This document shows positions 1 through 9,177 of a stretch of 64,000 nucleotides of DNA, piece after piece. Origin of the DNA: Cupriavidus phytohabitans (lineage in GTDB: Bacteria > Pseudomonadota > Gammaproteobacteria > Burkholderiales > Burkholderiaceae). The notes under the pieces were generated by a model. It ran no database searches and had not been told where the DNA came from. It saw only the letters and a list, made by a program, of their open reading frames with translations. The translations under genes were made by a program, and so were the position numbers. The stretch covers positions 124,001 to 188,000 of the forward strand of contig NZ_AUFE01000003.1 in assembly GCF_000426345.1 (NCBI RefSeq), in the 5' to 3' direction. Position 1 is the first letter of the stretch. Every line of letters begins with the position of its first letter.

Positions 1-603
1 GCGGCGGACCATTCGCGCCGCGGAGCCAAAGCCATAACGACTGGGCACATCCACGTCATGCGACACCTTCATGCCGGGCCGAAGCTGCCGTAGCTGCAGT
101 TCTGGCCACTGCCGCCTGATCACCTGCCCAAGGATATGCAACCACTCATCCACCACCGGTCGCTCCAGATAGCCATGCCTGTGGGCATGCGAGCGGCTGG
201 CCGGGAAGCGTCTGTAGTTGTCCAGGTCGGTGCGGCCAACCTCCTCCTGGCGCGACAGCATCCAGTAGCAAAGACCGAGAATGTCATAGTGGATTCGATA
301 GCCAGCCGGCGTCGCCTCGATCAGCGGCGACGGAGCGCGCGCAAGGCCCGGCGCCGGTAAAGGTCCGCGCAGGGCCGGCTGCCAGCCCTCGGCAAGCGCA
401 TCCCAGGTTGTAAAGGCGAGCGCCGAGTCCGCGCGCTTGAAGGTGACGGGGTCAGCGGCAATCTCGATCGATCCCTCGCCGGATCCGGCAAGGCTCAAGC
501 GGACAAAGCCCGCGTCGGTGCCTTGCAACTGAAAACCATGGCCAAACCGCTCCGCGAGAATCCGCTGCAGCCAGGAGAGGGTTTCCTCAGTCATGTGCCT
601 CAT
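1..603 (-). CDS. Polysaccharide deacetylase-like protein (partial, N-terminal part)
   Basis: An open frame runs leftward from ATG at 603 (or the in-frame ATG at 594) to the window edge, about 200 codons, so the C-terminal part is missing. The N-terminal region has a hydrophilic domain with the pattern CYWMLSRQEEVGRTDLDNY followed by RPVVDEWLHILGQ, as found before the deacetylase domain in bacterial polysaccharide deacetylase-family proteins. The domain then begins with VSHDVDVPSRYG; the HDVD acidic pair is the usual metal and catalytic site of that family. It sits divergently from the exopolysaccharide genes that start at 1111, so a role in modifying or processing the polymer is likely. The substrate cannot be told from sequence. 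Start choice between 603 and 594 is open. Confidence 0.72.
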   Translation of the reverse strand, partial: MRHMTEETLSWLQRILAERFGHGFQLQGTDAGFVRLSLAGSGEGSIEIAADPVTFKRADSALAFTTWDALAEGWQPALRGPLPAPGLARAPSPLIEATPAGYRIHYDILGLCYWMLSRQEEVGRTDLDNYRRFPASRSHAHRHGYLERPVVDEWLHILGQVIRRQWPELQLRQLRPGMKVSHDVDVPSRYGFGSAARMVRR

Positions 604-1110
604 AGGGAATTCCAGAGTGAGAATGCCAGCGTTCTGATTGAACGATGGCTGTGCACGGCTTGAGCAGGGCATGGACACTACATGGCAAACCGAATGGCCG
701 AGCCACAGCCGATTGCGCTGACAGAGAAGATTATCGGGACTCGCTACCGTGCCGGCAATGAAGCTGGGTGTGACGCCGAACGCAAGGTGCGTGCGCTTTC
801 CTGCCGCACCCGCGAGGCTGCCGCGGTGCCGTGCCGGGCAGTGTGGTCTGGGCCACGCTATGCGCTTTCACGAGGCGTCGGACTCTGATTAGATATATTC
901 GGGGCGGATGAAAAAGTACGCTGCCACAACGGCAAGGTATTTGATCATCCGGCCCTGACCATGGCCCTGTGCGTCCGCATGCGGTCGCGGCAGGATCCGC
1001 TATTGTCAGGCCCGCGTCTGCTCTGTTGGCCGACCCGGCGGGCCGGGTCGGCCAGCCGGGAGAAGCCCGCCAATGACATGCGCGCCAGCATCCCACGATC
1101 CGGTCCCTCC
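604..1110. other. Intergenic region upstream of the exopolysaccharide operon
   Basis: This 500-base divergent spacer holds no convincing gene. It contains an AT-rich stretch at about 890-905 (attagatatattc) that could hold a -10 element for the rightward operon, and a long perfect inverted repeat at 1027-1054, listed separately. Promoter positions are not certain. Confidence 0.5.
1027..1054 (+). repeat. 13-bp perfect inverted repeat in the leader of the glycosyltransferase gene
   Basis: Arms TGGCCGACCCGGC (1027-1039) and its exact complement (1042-1054) are separated by GG. The very stable GC hairpin ends 56 bases before the glycosyltransferase ATG. No U-run follows, so it is not a typical intrinsic terminator. 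It could be a protein-binding palindrome or an RNA structure in the leader. Confidence 0.6.
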
Positions 1111-2361
1111 ATGAAGCACGTCTGGATTCTCAATCACTATGCCCTGGAACCCGGCAGCGACCACGGCGGCACGAGACACTTCCACCTGGCAGAGCACCTG
1201 AGCTCGTCCGGCTGGCAGGCAACCGTTATCGCGGCCAACACGGTCGGCGCAAGGGAACGGCAGCTGGAGGGGGGCAGGTTGTCGCGCCTTGACAGTATTC
1301 GCGATGTGTCTTTCCTCTGGGTACGTACGCCCACATACGAAGGCAATGGCGCCGGCCGCATCCTCAACATGCTGGCCTACAGTTGGCGCGCCTTGCGGCG
1401 GCGGACCACGCGTGGCCTGCCGCGTCCCGACGTGGTGATCGGCTCCAGCGTGCACCCCTTCGCCGCGGCGGCGGGCGCCCTGCTGGCGCACCGCTTCAAG
1501 GTCCCGTTCGTGTTCGAGGTGCGTGACTTGTGGCCGCAGACGCTCGTGGACATGGGTCGCCTGCGCGAAGGAGATTTCCTGACCTGGGCGCTGCGCAAGC
1601 TCGAGCTTTGGCTGTATCGGCGTGCCACTCGCATCGTCGTGCTGCTGCCGCACGCGTGGGAGTACATCGCGCCGCTGGGCATTCCGAAAGAGCGCATAAC
1701 CTGGATACCCAACGGCGTGGACCTGTCGCTGTTCCCACCGCCCACGCCTGCGCGCACCGTCGCGCCGTCCGAGCGTTTTACGCTGATGTATTTCGGCGCC
1801 CACGGGCAAGCCAACGGCCTGGACAATTTGCTGCAGGCAATGAAGCTTGTGCAGCAGCGGCCAGAGGGGCGGCACATCATCCTGCGCATGGTCGGAGATG
1901 GCGGCCTCAAGCCTGCGCTGATGGCGCAGGCACAGCAACTCGGCTTGCGCAATGTCATCTTTGAGCCCCCCGTACCGAAGACCCGAATTCCGGCTGTGGC
2001 AATGGAGGCCGATGCCTTTGTCATCGCCGTGCGCGACCTGCCGCAGTTGTACCGGTACGGCATCAGCATGAACAAGCTGTTTGACTACCTGGCCGCGGGC
2101 CGGCCCATCGTCATTGCCTCCAATGCCTCCAATAATCCGGTGGCCGACTCGACGGCGGGACTGACGGTGGCCGCGGAGCAGCCGGAGGCGCTTGCCGACG
2201 CCATCATCAGCATCGCAGCAGCGCCGCTCGAGGCTCGCCTGCGTATGGGGCGCGCCGGCCGCGAGTATGTCGAGCGCAACCACAGCTTCCAGCTGCTGGC
2301 GCAGCGCCTGGCTGGGGTGCTGGACGAAGCATGCAGAGCTCAGGCCAACCCGGTGTCTTGA
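1111..2361 (+). CDS. Glycosyltransferase family 4 (WbuB-like), exopolysaccharide synthesis
   Basis: 416 residues from the ATG at 1111 (MKHVWILNHYALEPG). The frame is open further upstream, but homologs of this type start at the HVWILNHYA strand. The N-terminal half has the donor-independent Rossmann fold with GGTRHFHLAEHL. The C-terminal half has the GT-B donor domain with the EADAFVIAVRDLP and SMNKLFDYLAAGRPIV segments, the latter carrying the conserved acidic/KLFDY donor-binding region of GT4 enzymes resembling WbuB and WcaL-type proteins. It should transfer a sugar to a lipid-linked intermediate at the cytoplasmic face of the membrane. It is followed, after 260 bases, by the Wza-type export gene on the same strand. 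The exact sugar is unknown. Confidence 0.85.
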   Translation: MKHVWILNHYALEPGSDHGGTRHFHLAEHLSSSGWQATVIAANTVGARERQLEGGRLSRLDSIRDVSFLWVRTPTYEGNGAGRILNMLAYSWRALRRRTTRGLPRPDVVIGSSVHPFAAAAGALLAHRFKVPFVFEVRDLWPQTLVDMGRLREGDFLTWALRKLELWLYRRATRIVVLLPHAWEYIAPLGIPKERITWIPNGVDLSLFPPPTPARTVAPSERFTLMYFGAHGQANGLDNLLQAMKLVQQRPEGRHIILRMVGDGGLKPALMAQAQQLGLRNVIFEPPVPKTRIPAVAMEADAFVIAVRDLPQLYRYGISMNKLFDYLAAGRPIVIASNASNNPVADSTAGLTVAAEQPEALADAIISIAAAPLEARLRMGRAGREYVERNHSFQLLAQRLAGVLDEACRAQANPVS

Positions 2362-2624
2362 CCTGGTTGATATCGAGGCTCCGCATTGCACACGGGTCGG
2401 AAGACCGGTGCCCGGCCTTTGCGCCCTCGCGGCAGGATACGAGATGCAGCGAACGGCTGGGTCCACTGGGGCAAAGCCTGGCGCTCGCGGTAGTACAGCC
2501 TTCTCGTCCGAACATTCAACGTGCGACAACGCACCGAAGCATGGAGCCGCCCCTCCTACGATGCAAAGCATCAGGGCATGGCATATGCGACGCGTTGTCC
2601 GCTGCCATCAGTAAGGAGACCGCC

Positions 2625-3797
2625 GTGAAACCAGTCAATTGGCGCATGCATTCCCGGATCATCCTGGCTACCTCTCGCCACAACATCGCTTCCAGTCTGT
2701 CGATACTTGTCGCCACCGGCCTGCTAGCAGCGTGCTCTGCATCGCCGGGCATGTACTTCGGCACCAATGCGGTGGTGAGCGCAATCGGTCCCGATGTCGT
2801 ACCCAAGGTGACACCGATCACCCTCGATCTGGTGAAAGCCCAACGCAGCAAGGCTCGTACAGACAATGAGCGGGTCGAAGAACTGTTCGCCACGCCGCGG
2901 CCTTATCAGATCGGCCCTGGCGACATCATCTCGGTCGTGGTATGGGACCATCCGGAACTGGTGTTTCCCACGCAGACCTACAGCATCGGCGCCGCCTTCG
3001 AAATCCCGCAGTCCAGCGGCGGCTCCAACGTGCCGGGTTATGTGGTCAGCGCACAGGGCGATATTCAGTTCCCCTACGCCGGCGTCATGAAGGTGGGTGG
3101 GAAGACCGCAAACCAGGTTCGCGACCAGATGGCGCGGGTTCTGTCGCGAGTGGTCAGGGACCCCCAGATGACGGTGCGGGTGCTCGGCTTCCGTAGCCAG
3201 CGTGTCTACGTTGACGGAGAAGTCAAGACGCCTGGCATGCAGGCCATCGATGACGCGCCCATGACGCTGGTGGAAGCGCTCAATCGCGCCGGCGGTGTGC
3301 TGAATCTGACCGGTGACAACAGCCGCATCCGCGTTACCCGCGGCGAGCGCAGCTGGTATGTCAACATTCCCGCCCTGCTTGCCAGGGGTATTGATCCGTC
3401 CCGCATTCTGCTGCGCTCGGGCGACATCGTCCGCGTGGAACAGCGCGAGGACAACAAGATCTTCGTGACCGGCGAAGTGGTGCGCCCCGCCTCCCTGCTC
3501 ATGCGCAATGGACGGATGACACTGAACGAGGCACTTGGCGATGCCGGCGGTGTCAATCCGAGTTCGGCCAATGCGGAGCAGATCTACGTTATCCGCAAGG
3601 CGGCCGATGGCGAGCCCAACATCTACCATCTGAACAGCAACTCTCCGGCGGCGCTGGCTATCGCCGAGGGCTTCGAGCTGGAACCGAAAGATGTGGTCTA
3701 TGTGGACGCACGTGAGGTCGTCCGCTGGAGCCGCGTGATCAACCAGTTGTTGCCGAGCACCCAGCCTGTGTTCAGTACTGCCACGGCAATCAAATAG
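2625..3797 (+). CDS. Outer-membrane polysaccharide export lipoprotein (Wza/EpsA family)
   Basis: 390 residues from GTG 2625, chosen because AAGGAG at 2613-2618 sits at good spacing. The frame extends upstream, but that stretch overlaps the glycosyltransferase end and looks non-coding. The signal peptide ends in a lipobox (LLAACS), so the protein should be lipidated. The poly-export domain starts at YQIGPGDIISVVVWDHPELV, followed by repeated SLBB-like beta-grasp units (RVYVDGEVKTPGMQAI, KIFVTGEVVRPASLLM). Length matches Wza (about 380). It is expected to form the octameric export channel working with the tyrosine autokinase encoded at 4272. First of a tight wza-wzb-wzc operon, as in Ralstonia epsA-epsP-epsB. 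Confidence 0.93.
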   Translation: MKPVNWRMHSRIILATSRHNIASSLSILVATGLLAACSASPGMYFGTNAVVSAIGPDVVPKVTPITLDLVKAQRSKARTDNERVEELFATPRPYQIGPGDIISVVVWDHPELVFPTQTYSIGAAFEIPQSSGGSNVPGYVVSAQGDIQFPYAGVMKVGGKTANQVRDQMARVLSRVVRDPQMTVRVLGFRSQRVYVDGEVKTPGMQAIDDAPMTLVEALNRAGGVLNLTGDNSRIRVTRGERSWYVNIPALLARGIDPSRILLRSGDIVRVEQREDNKIFVTGEVVRPASLLMRNGRMTLNEALGDAGGVNPSSANAEQIYVIRKAADGEPNIYHLNSNSPAALAIAEGFELEPKDVVYVDAREVVRWSRVINQLLPSTQPVFSTATAIK

Positions 3798-3801
3798 CGG
3801 G

Positions 3802-4275
3802 ATGCGAAACATGACTCGCTCGATCCTGGTGATTTGCATCGGCAATGTCTGTCGCAGCCCCATGGCGGCCTGCCTGCTGAGCCAACTTCTGCCCGCATGC
3901 GAGGTAGCTTCGGCCGGACTCGCTCCGCCGGTCGGCGCACCCGCGGATCCAAGCGCTGTCAGGCTGCTTGCGCGCGAGGGTCTCGATATTGCCAGTCACC
4001 GCGCCCGCGCCGTGAATGACGCACTTGTGGCAGCTGCAGACCTGATCCTCGTGATGGACAGCGAGCAACGCGACGAGCTTGAACGGGTTTTCCCGCTGGC
4101 ACGCGGGAAAACCCACCGGATTTGCGAATCTACGTCCACGGATGTGCCGGATCCGTATGGATGCTCGCCAAGCATGTTTTATATCGTTCTGGAACTGATC
4201 AAGCAGGGCATTGCTTCGTGGTCTGCACGGCTGGTAGAGGTTGCACCAACTGAGGGTCAAGGAGAAGTATCATGA
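3802..4275 (+). CDS. Low-molecular-weight protein-tyrosine phosphatase (Wzb/EpsP)
   Basis: 157 residues (154 if the second ATG at 3811 is used). The P-loop CIGNVCRSP gives the C-x5-R-S signature with the nucleophilic cysteine, and VPDPYG near the C-terminus carries the general-acid aspartate. The size is standard for the family. It starts 4 bases after the Wza stop, and its TGA overlaps the ATG of the kinase gene (ATGA), indicating translational coupling. Its known role in this arrangement is dephosphorylation of the C-terminal tyrosine cluster of the cognate Wzc kinase, which cycles polymer export. Confidence 0.94.
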   Translation: MRNMTRSILVICIGNVCRSPMAACLLSQLLPACEVASAGLAPPVGAPADPSAVRLLAREGLDIASHRARAVNDALVAAADLILVMDSEQRDELERVFPLARGKTHRICESTSTDVPDPYGCSPSMFYIVLELIKQGIASWSARLVEVAPTEGQGEVS

Positions 4276-6494
4276 GAACGGTCAGTACCCGGGATCAAAC
4301 CCCCGCTGGCGTGGACGAGCAGCAGTCGGCAGTGGACTTTACCGCCTATCTCGATTTGCTGGCCCGCTATCGAAAGACTTTCCTGTCCGTCGTCGGAGTG
4401 GTCATCGTGGTCGGCCTCGTCTATGCCTTCCTGGCCAAGCCCGTCTACCGCACGAACATGACGGTGCAAGTGGAGGAATCGGGTGGTAACCACGTCAGCA
4501 AGCTCATAGCCTCCATCTCCCCGGGTCCCGATGTCAAACCCGCCGCTTCTGCGGAGATTGAACTCCTGCGCTCGCGGATGGTGGTCGGAAAGGCTGTCGA
4601 CAACCTGCGTCTGTATATCGAAGCCGCACCGCGCTATTTCCCGCTGATCGGCCCGGCAATCGCCAGCTTCAATCCTGAACTGTCGCACCCTGGGCTGTTT
4701 GGATGGGGTGGCTTTGCGTGGGGCCATGAATCGATTACCGTGTCCCAGCTCGACGTTCCTGCGTCCATGGAGGAACGCAAGATCCGGCTGACCGCGCTGG
4801 GTAACAACGAGTACAGGGTGCGGTTTGCCAGCGACGATGCCGAGGCTACCGGCAAAGTGGGATCGCCATTGACGATCACCACTGCCAACGGCGCGGTCAC
4901 CATGCTGGTAAGCCAGTTGGACGGGCGCCCCGGTACCCAGTTCGTGCTGCGTCGCCTGGCGCGCACTGCGGGCATCGCGCGCTTGCAGGAGAAGCTGACG
5001 ATCAGCGAGCGCGGCAAGGATAGCGGCGTGATCGGCGTGTCTCTGGAAGGTGTCTCGCCTGACATGACAGCGGCTATCCTCAACGAAATCGGCAATGCCT
5101 ATGTTGACCAGAACATCCGCCGCAAAGCCGCCGAAGCCGAAAAGTCACTCGCATTTCTCGAGCAACAGCTGCCGCTGCTCAGGCAGCAGGTCGACACGGC
5201 CGAGACCCGATATAACGCGATGCGCAATCAACGCGGCACGATCGACCTCGGCGAGGAGTCCAAGCTGATCCTGGGTCAGTCGGTGCAGATCCAGACCAAG
5301 CTGCAAGAGTTGCAGCAAAAGCGCCAGGAACTGGCTGCACGCTTTACTTCAACGCATCCGGCCATCGCACTCGTCGACAGCCAGATCTCCGGCCTGACCG
5401 CCCAGCTGAACGGGGTGTCCGGGCGGATCCAGAAGCTGCCGGACGTGGAACAGAACGTGGTGCGGCTGATGCGCGACGTCAAGGTCAGCACCGAGCTGCT
5501 GCAGTCCCTGCTGAACGAGGTCCAGCAGCTGAAGCTGATCAAGGCGAGCAAGGTAGGAACGGCGCGCATTGTCGACCCGGCGGAGGTGCCGCTCAGGCCG
5601 GTCCGGCCGGACCGGGCGCTGATTGCCGGGCTATCGCTCGCCCTGGGCCTGGTTGCTGGCCTGCTGGTGGTCTTCGTGCGCCATACGCTCGAAGGCGGCG
5701 TGGCCGACCCGGACGAGATCGAGCGGCAGACAGGGATGACTGTCTACTCGACCATCCCCTTCAGCAAACAACAGTCACAGTTGTCACCGGGCGCCGGCCT
5801 TCTGGCACTCCAGCAGCCGGACGACCCTACCGTGGAGAGTCTGCGCAGCTTCCGTACCGCATTGCGTTTCGCCATGGCCGGGAGCAACAGCCCGACGGTG
5901 GTGATCACCGGGCCTGCCCCAGGCGTAGGCAAATCCTTTGTCTGTGCTAACTTTGCCGCAATTGCCGCCACCGGAAGCCGCGTGGTGCTCATCGATGCCG
6001 ACCTGCGCCGCGGTAGCCTGCAGAGTTCCTTTGATGTCAAGCGCGGCCCTGGCTTGACCGAACTGCTGATGGGCGCGCCGCTGGAGCAGGTATTGCAGCG
6101 GCAAGTGGCGCCCGGCCTGGACTTCATACCGACCGGCTCGCAACCACCACACGCGATCGATCTGCTGCTGAGCCCCGCCATGGACTCCCTGCTTGAGCAG
6201 CTCAAAGCGCGCTATGACCTGGTGCTGATCGATACGCCGCCAGTGCTTGTGGCTGCCGACGCGGGCATCCTGGCAGGCAAGGCTGGCGCCGTGTTTCTGG
6301 TGGCGCGCGCCGAGAAGACCACGACCGGCGAACTGGTTGCGACGCAACGCGCGATCCGGCAGGCCGGCGCCGATGTCAAGGGCGTGCTGTTCAACGGGCT
6401 TCTGATCGAGGGCCGCTGGTACCGGGCCCACAGCTACTTTGGCAAGTATCGCTATCTCGCCGATTACGGCAATGGACAGACCAAGCGGGCTTAG
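4272..6494 (+). CDS. Tyrosine autokinase / polysaccharide co-polymerase (Wzc/EpsB)
   Basis: 740 residues. A Wzz-type chain-length domain is bounded by two membrane segments (about residues 36-58 and 450-472) with a coiled periplasmic part between them. The cytoplasmic BY-kinase domain has Walker A GPAPGVGKS near 547, Walker A-prime VVLIDADLRRG near 571 and Walker B LVLIDTPPVL near 650. The tail carries a tyrosine cluster (WYRAHSYFGKYRYLADYG), the autophosphorylation site and target of the Wzb phosphatase encoded just upstream. The start overlaps the phosphatase stop by ATGA. Together with Wza it forms the trans-envelope export machine for the polymer made by this cluster. Confidence 0.95.
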   Translation: MRTVSTRDQTPAGVDEQQSAVDFTAYLDLLARYRKTFLSVVGVVIVVGLVYAFLAKPVYRTNMTVQVEESGGNHVSKLIASISPGPDVKPAASAEIELLRSRMVVGKAVDNLRLYIEAAPRYFPLIGPAIASFNPELSHPGLFGWGGFAWGHESITVSQLDVPASMEERKIRLTALGNNEYRVRFASDDAEATGKVGSPLTITTANGAVTMLVSQLDGRPGTQFVLRRLARTAGIARLQEKLTISERGKDSGVIGVSLEGVSPDMTAAILNEIGNAYVDQNIRRKAAEAEKSLAFLEQQLPLLRQQVDTAETRYNAMRNQRGTIDLGEESKLILGQSVQIQTKLQELQQKRQELAARFTSTHPAIALVDSQISGLTAQLNGVSGRIQKLPDVEQNVVRLMRDVKVSTELLQSLLNEVQQLKLIKASKVGTARIVDPAEVPLRPVRPDRALIAGLSLALGLVAGLLVVFVRHTLEGGVADPDEIERQTGMTVYSTIPFSKQQSQLSPGAGLLALQQPDDPTVESLRSFRTALRFAMAGSNSPTVVITGPAPGVGKSFVCANFAAIAATGSRVVLIDADLRRGSLQSSFDVKRGPGLTELLMGAPLEQVLQRQVAPGLDFIPTGSQPPHAIDLLLSPAMDSLLEQLKARYDLVLIDTPPVLVAADAGILAGKAGAVFLVARAEKTTTGELVATQRAIRQAGADVKGVLFNGLLIEGRWYRAHSYFGKYRYLADYGNGQTKRA

Positions 6495-6581
6495 CCGAGA
6501 CCACGGCGGCGGCTGGTGTAGTTTCCGTCCAGCCGTCGGCCGCTGAACTCGAACTCCGCTTCGCCTGAGGGCAAACAAGTC

Positions 6582-7250
6582 ATGCCACTCGTTCATGCGG
6601 ATACCGTCTCGTCCGTGGTCATCGCCGGCGCAGGCGGACTTGGGCTCGAACTCTATGACTACCTGCAGGCAGAAGCGCGGTGCGGCGGACCTGCGGTAGC
6701 GGGCTTCATCGATGACACGCCAGACAAGGTTCCGGAGGGCATAGACCTGCCACATCTGGGGTCGATTCGCCAGTTCCGCCCAACGCCGCGCCAGGCAGTG
6801 CTGGTAGCGATTGGTGCCACCCTGGCACGGCAAGACGTGCTGTCATGGCTCTTGCATATCGGGATCGAGGTTCCGATCTATGTCCATGGTACGGCCCTCG
6901 TCTCGCCCTCCTCCCACCTGGGCGTCGGCGCATTGATTTTTCCGTTCACGGTCATCAGCCGGGGCGCGGTGGTGGAGGACGGAGCGGTGGCCAATGTCTA
7001 CAGCGGAATTGGGCATGGTGCCCGGGTGGGTGCGTGCTCCGTGCTTTCCCCTCACGCGGTCCTCAACGGCAACGCCGCCATCGGACCGCGGTGCTTCCTG
7101 GGGACACGTGCGACGCTCTTCCCGGGCGTGAGCATCGGCGCGGAATGCGTTGTCGATTCTCACACCTGCGTTTCGACCAGCGCCAAGGACCGGCAGTTCA
7201 TCACCAGCGGCAGTTTCCAGATGACCTCACGCCTGATTCGCGATCAGTGA
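6582..7250 (+). CDS. Sugar O/N-acyltransferase, NeuD/PglD-type left-handed beta-helix
   Basis: 222 residues. The N-terminus is a Rossmann-like PglD domain (VVIAGAGGLGLELYDYL, then VAGFIDD), and the C-terminal half is hexapeptide repeats (IGHGARVGACSVLSPHAVLNGNAAIGPRC). The histidine in SGIGHGARVG is in the position of the catalytic base in PglD/NeuD enzymes. It probably acetylates a sugar nucleotide or nascent unit of the exopolysaccharide using acetyl-CoA. It lies 87 bases after the kinase gene on the same strand, likely the last gene of the operon. The acceptor sugar is not predictable. Confidence 0.85.
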   Translation: MPLVHADTVSSVVIAGAGGLGLELYDYLQAEARCGGPAVAGFIDDTPDKVPEGIDLPHLGSIRQFRPTPRQAVLVAIGATLARQDVLSWLLHIGIEVPIYVHGTALVSPSSHLGVGALIFPFTVISRGAVVEDGAVANVYSGIGHGARVGACSVLSPHAVLNGNAAIGPRCFLGTRATLFPGVSIGAECVVDSHTCVSTSAKDRQFITSGSFQMTSRLIRDQ

Positions 7251-7271
7251 TGAACAGCTCGGGGCTCCAGC

Positions 7272-7997
7272 TCAGAAAGTTTCAGAACATACGCGGTACG
7301 ACGGCACCCGGCATTTCACGACAGTCACCACGATCTGGCCGGAAACCGGATCGGTATCGATGTACCTTGAATAGCGCTCGGTGACGCCGAACCAATCCAT
7401 TCCATGTGACCACAATCGGCCTTTGACGGGACGTGTCGCTGCCAGCGCAAAGACCAACAGGAACCCGCAAAGCGCCACCCTCGCAAGCATCGGCGTCCGA
7501 CCGGGGAGCACAGGCTGGCGAGCGGGCTGGCGAGCGGGCCGACAAAAAGGATGCAAATTGATCCACGCCACGGCAAGTCCGACAGTCATGCCGATCAGGG
7601 TTTCAGCAAGCGTGTGATAGTGTCCGACGATCAGGGCAACTGCGACCAGTACCGCCACGAGTACACCGGCAGACAGGCCGATCCTGGCCGTTCGCCTGCC
7701 CCATGCCGATCCCAGTATCGCGCCCAGCATCGGGTAGACCGATGCAGTGAGCATGGCGTGCCCGCTTACGCTGTACACGTTCACCGATGGCATTGACCAT
7801 CCATTGAATTCGAACGCCAGCTTCCCTGCAAGAATGACGGCTGCGCCGCCAACCAGCGACACGAGCCAGTAAGACGCGCGCTTCCACAATCCCAGGTAGG
7901 CCAGACGGAGCGCAACAAGGCCCGCCAGGGGGATCGCCAGTGACGCGCCGCCACTATGGACAATCAGCATCCAGGATAGCTGCATCAGGAGCCTCAA
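7272..7997 (-). CDS. PAP2-family membrane phosphatase
   Basis: 241 residues with about five or six hydrophobic membrane segments. Phosphatase motifs are present in degenerate form: SVSGHAMLTA (PSGH motif) and VGHYHTLAETLIG (the SR-x5-H-x3-D region with the catalytic His). Members dephosphorylate lipid phosphates such as undecaprenyl pyrophosphate or phosphatidic acid. Here, convergent to the exopolysaccharide operon, recycling of the lipid carrier is an attractive guess. The C-terminal 70 residues beyond the last membrane segment are not recognised. Confidence 0.75.
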   Translation of the reverse strand: MRLLMQLSWMLIVHSGGASLAIPLAGLVALRLAYLGLWKRASYWLVSLVGGAAVILAGKLAFEFNGWSMPSVNVYSVSGHAMLTASVYPMLGAILGSAWGRRTARIGLSAGVLVAVLVAVALIVGHYHTLAETLIGMTVGLAVAWINLHPFCRPARQPARQPVLPGRTPMLARVALCGFLLVFALAATRPVKGRLWSHGMDWFGVTERYSRYIDTDPVSGQIVVTVVKCRVPSYRVCSETF

Positions 7998-8057
7998 CTT
8001 GTCGAATGGTCGCTTACCCGTGCGTCCCGGCGTATTTCTCCAGCGGCTTCCAGTTCA

Positions 8058-8675
8058 TCATGCGATATCGCCATCCGAGGCGCTCCGTTTGCTTCCCATG
8101 AAGCGAGGGGCAGAGAACTCTCCCGCGGCGCTGATCCCCTCGCGCGCTACTACCTTGATGACGGTCTTCCACAAGATCACGATGTCCAGCCACACCGAAA
8201 CATGATCGACGTACCAGACGTCCAGCCGGAATTTCTCTTCCCAGCTGATCGTGTTGCGTCCACTGATCTGTGCGAGTCCGGTAATGCCGGGACGGACCAT
8301 GTGGCGGCGCATCTGCTCTGGAGAGTAGCGCGGCAGGTACTCCATCAATAGCGGCCGCGGCCCAACCAGACTCATATCACCCTTGAGTACATTCCAGAGC
8401 TCCGGCAGCTCATCGAGGCTGGTGGAGCGAAGAAACGCCCCAAGTTTGGTCAGCCGCTCCGGATCAGGCAGCAGTTCGCCGTCCGGTCCGCGAGCATCCG
8501 TCATGGTACGGAACTTGAGAATGTGGAATGGTTCGCCATGAAGTCCCGGCCGGACCTGCCGGAAGAAAACCGGTTTTCCCAGACGCACGCGCACTAAGCA
8601 AATCAGGAGCAGAAGCGGAATGGCAAGCAGCAGCATGCCCAGCAAGGCCAGGACAACATCAAAGATGCGCTTCAT
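8058..8675 (-). CDS. Initiating phosphoglycosyl transferase (bacterial sugar transferase)
   Basis: 205 residues from ATG 8675, preferred over the ATG at 8711 because GGAG lies about 7 bases upstream. [20 protein letters not shown] is the single re-entrant membrane helix of monotopic enzymes. The catalytic core has [35 protein letters not shown] and the Asp-Glu dyad (SLDELP). [14 protein letters not shown] and [11 protein letters not shown] complete the PglC/WcaJ pattern. It transfers a sugar-1-phosphate to undecaprenyl phosphate to start the repeat unit at the inner membrane. It reads opposite to the main operon and follows PAP2 on the same strand. Confidence 0.92.
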   Translation of the reverse strand: MKRIFDVVLALLGMLLLAIPLLLLICLVRVRLGKPVFFRQVRPGLHGEPFHILKFRTMTDARGPDGELLPDPERLTKLGAFLRSTSLDELPELWNVLKGDMSLVGPRPLLMEYLPRYSPEQMRRHMVRPGITGLAQISGRNTISWEEKFRLDVWYVDHVSVWLDIVILWKTVIKVVAREGISAAGEFSAPRFMGSKRSASDGDIA

Positions 8676-9177
8676 CACGATTGCTCCGAGAAACCGCCCC
8701 TGTTTGGGCATGGCGCAGAGGGAGCGCCGCTGACAGGCAGAATCCCCTGCTGGAATGGCCGGTCTGCGGCCAGGAAAGGGTGAGCATTGAAGAATTCCTG
8801 ATCATTGCCGCGGAATGACAGGCGACCACCGCCCCTTCGCCGCGATGGCGCGCAGCGACCGCACTGCGGACAGGTCTTGCTTCATGCTCTTGGTTCGGGT
8901 GCCTTGCCCATGGCCTACGATCCATCCACGGGCACTCAGTTCGGAGGATTACCTGCAGTGACTATGCCCCGCGGTGCCCCTTCGCACCGTTGGCTACCTC
9001 ACACTTCAGCTGCCGGCTCTGCCACGGCGCCAGGGAGCACTCCCGCAACCATTTTTCCTCAGCTTGCTCTACCAGTTCTTCGAGTCTGTTTGAGAGCGCA
9101 CCGAATGGCGGATGTCGTCTCGCCAGAATCGGAAGTCCATACGCAAGCCAGCACAATGAAAGGTGAAGAGGACCGAC
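8676..9177. other. Intergenic region without a recognised gene
   Basis: A 500-base divergent spacer between the phosphoglycosyl transferase and DUF1839 gene 1. Open frames here are short, without ribosome sites or family resemblance. It presumably holds the divergent promoters, which I could not place. Confidence 0.4.

Noticed and set aside
961-1110. 50-residue N-terminal extension of the glycosyltransferase
   Set aside because: It includes the long palindrome and lacks the family start HVWILNHYA, which begins at 1111.
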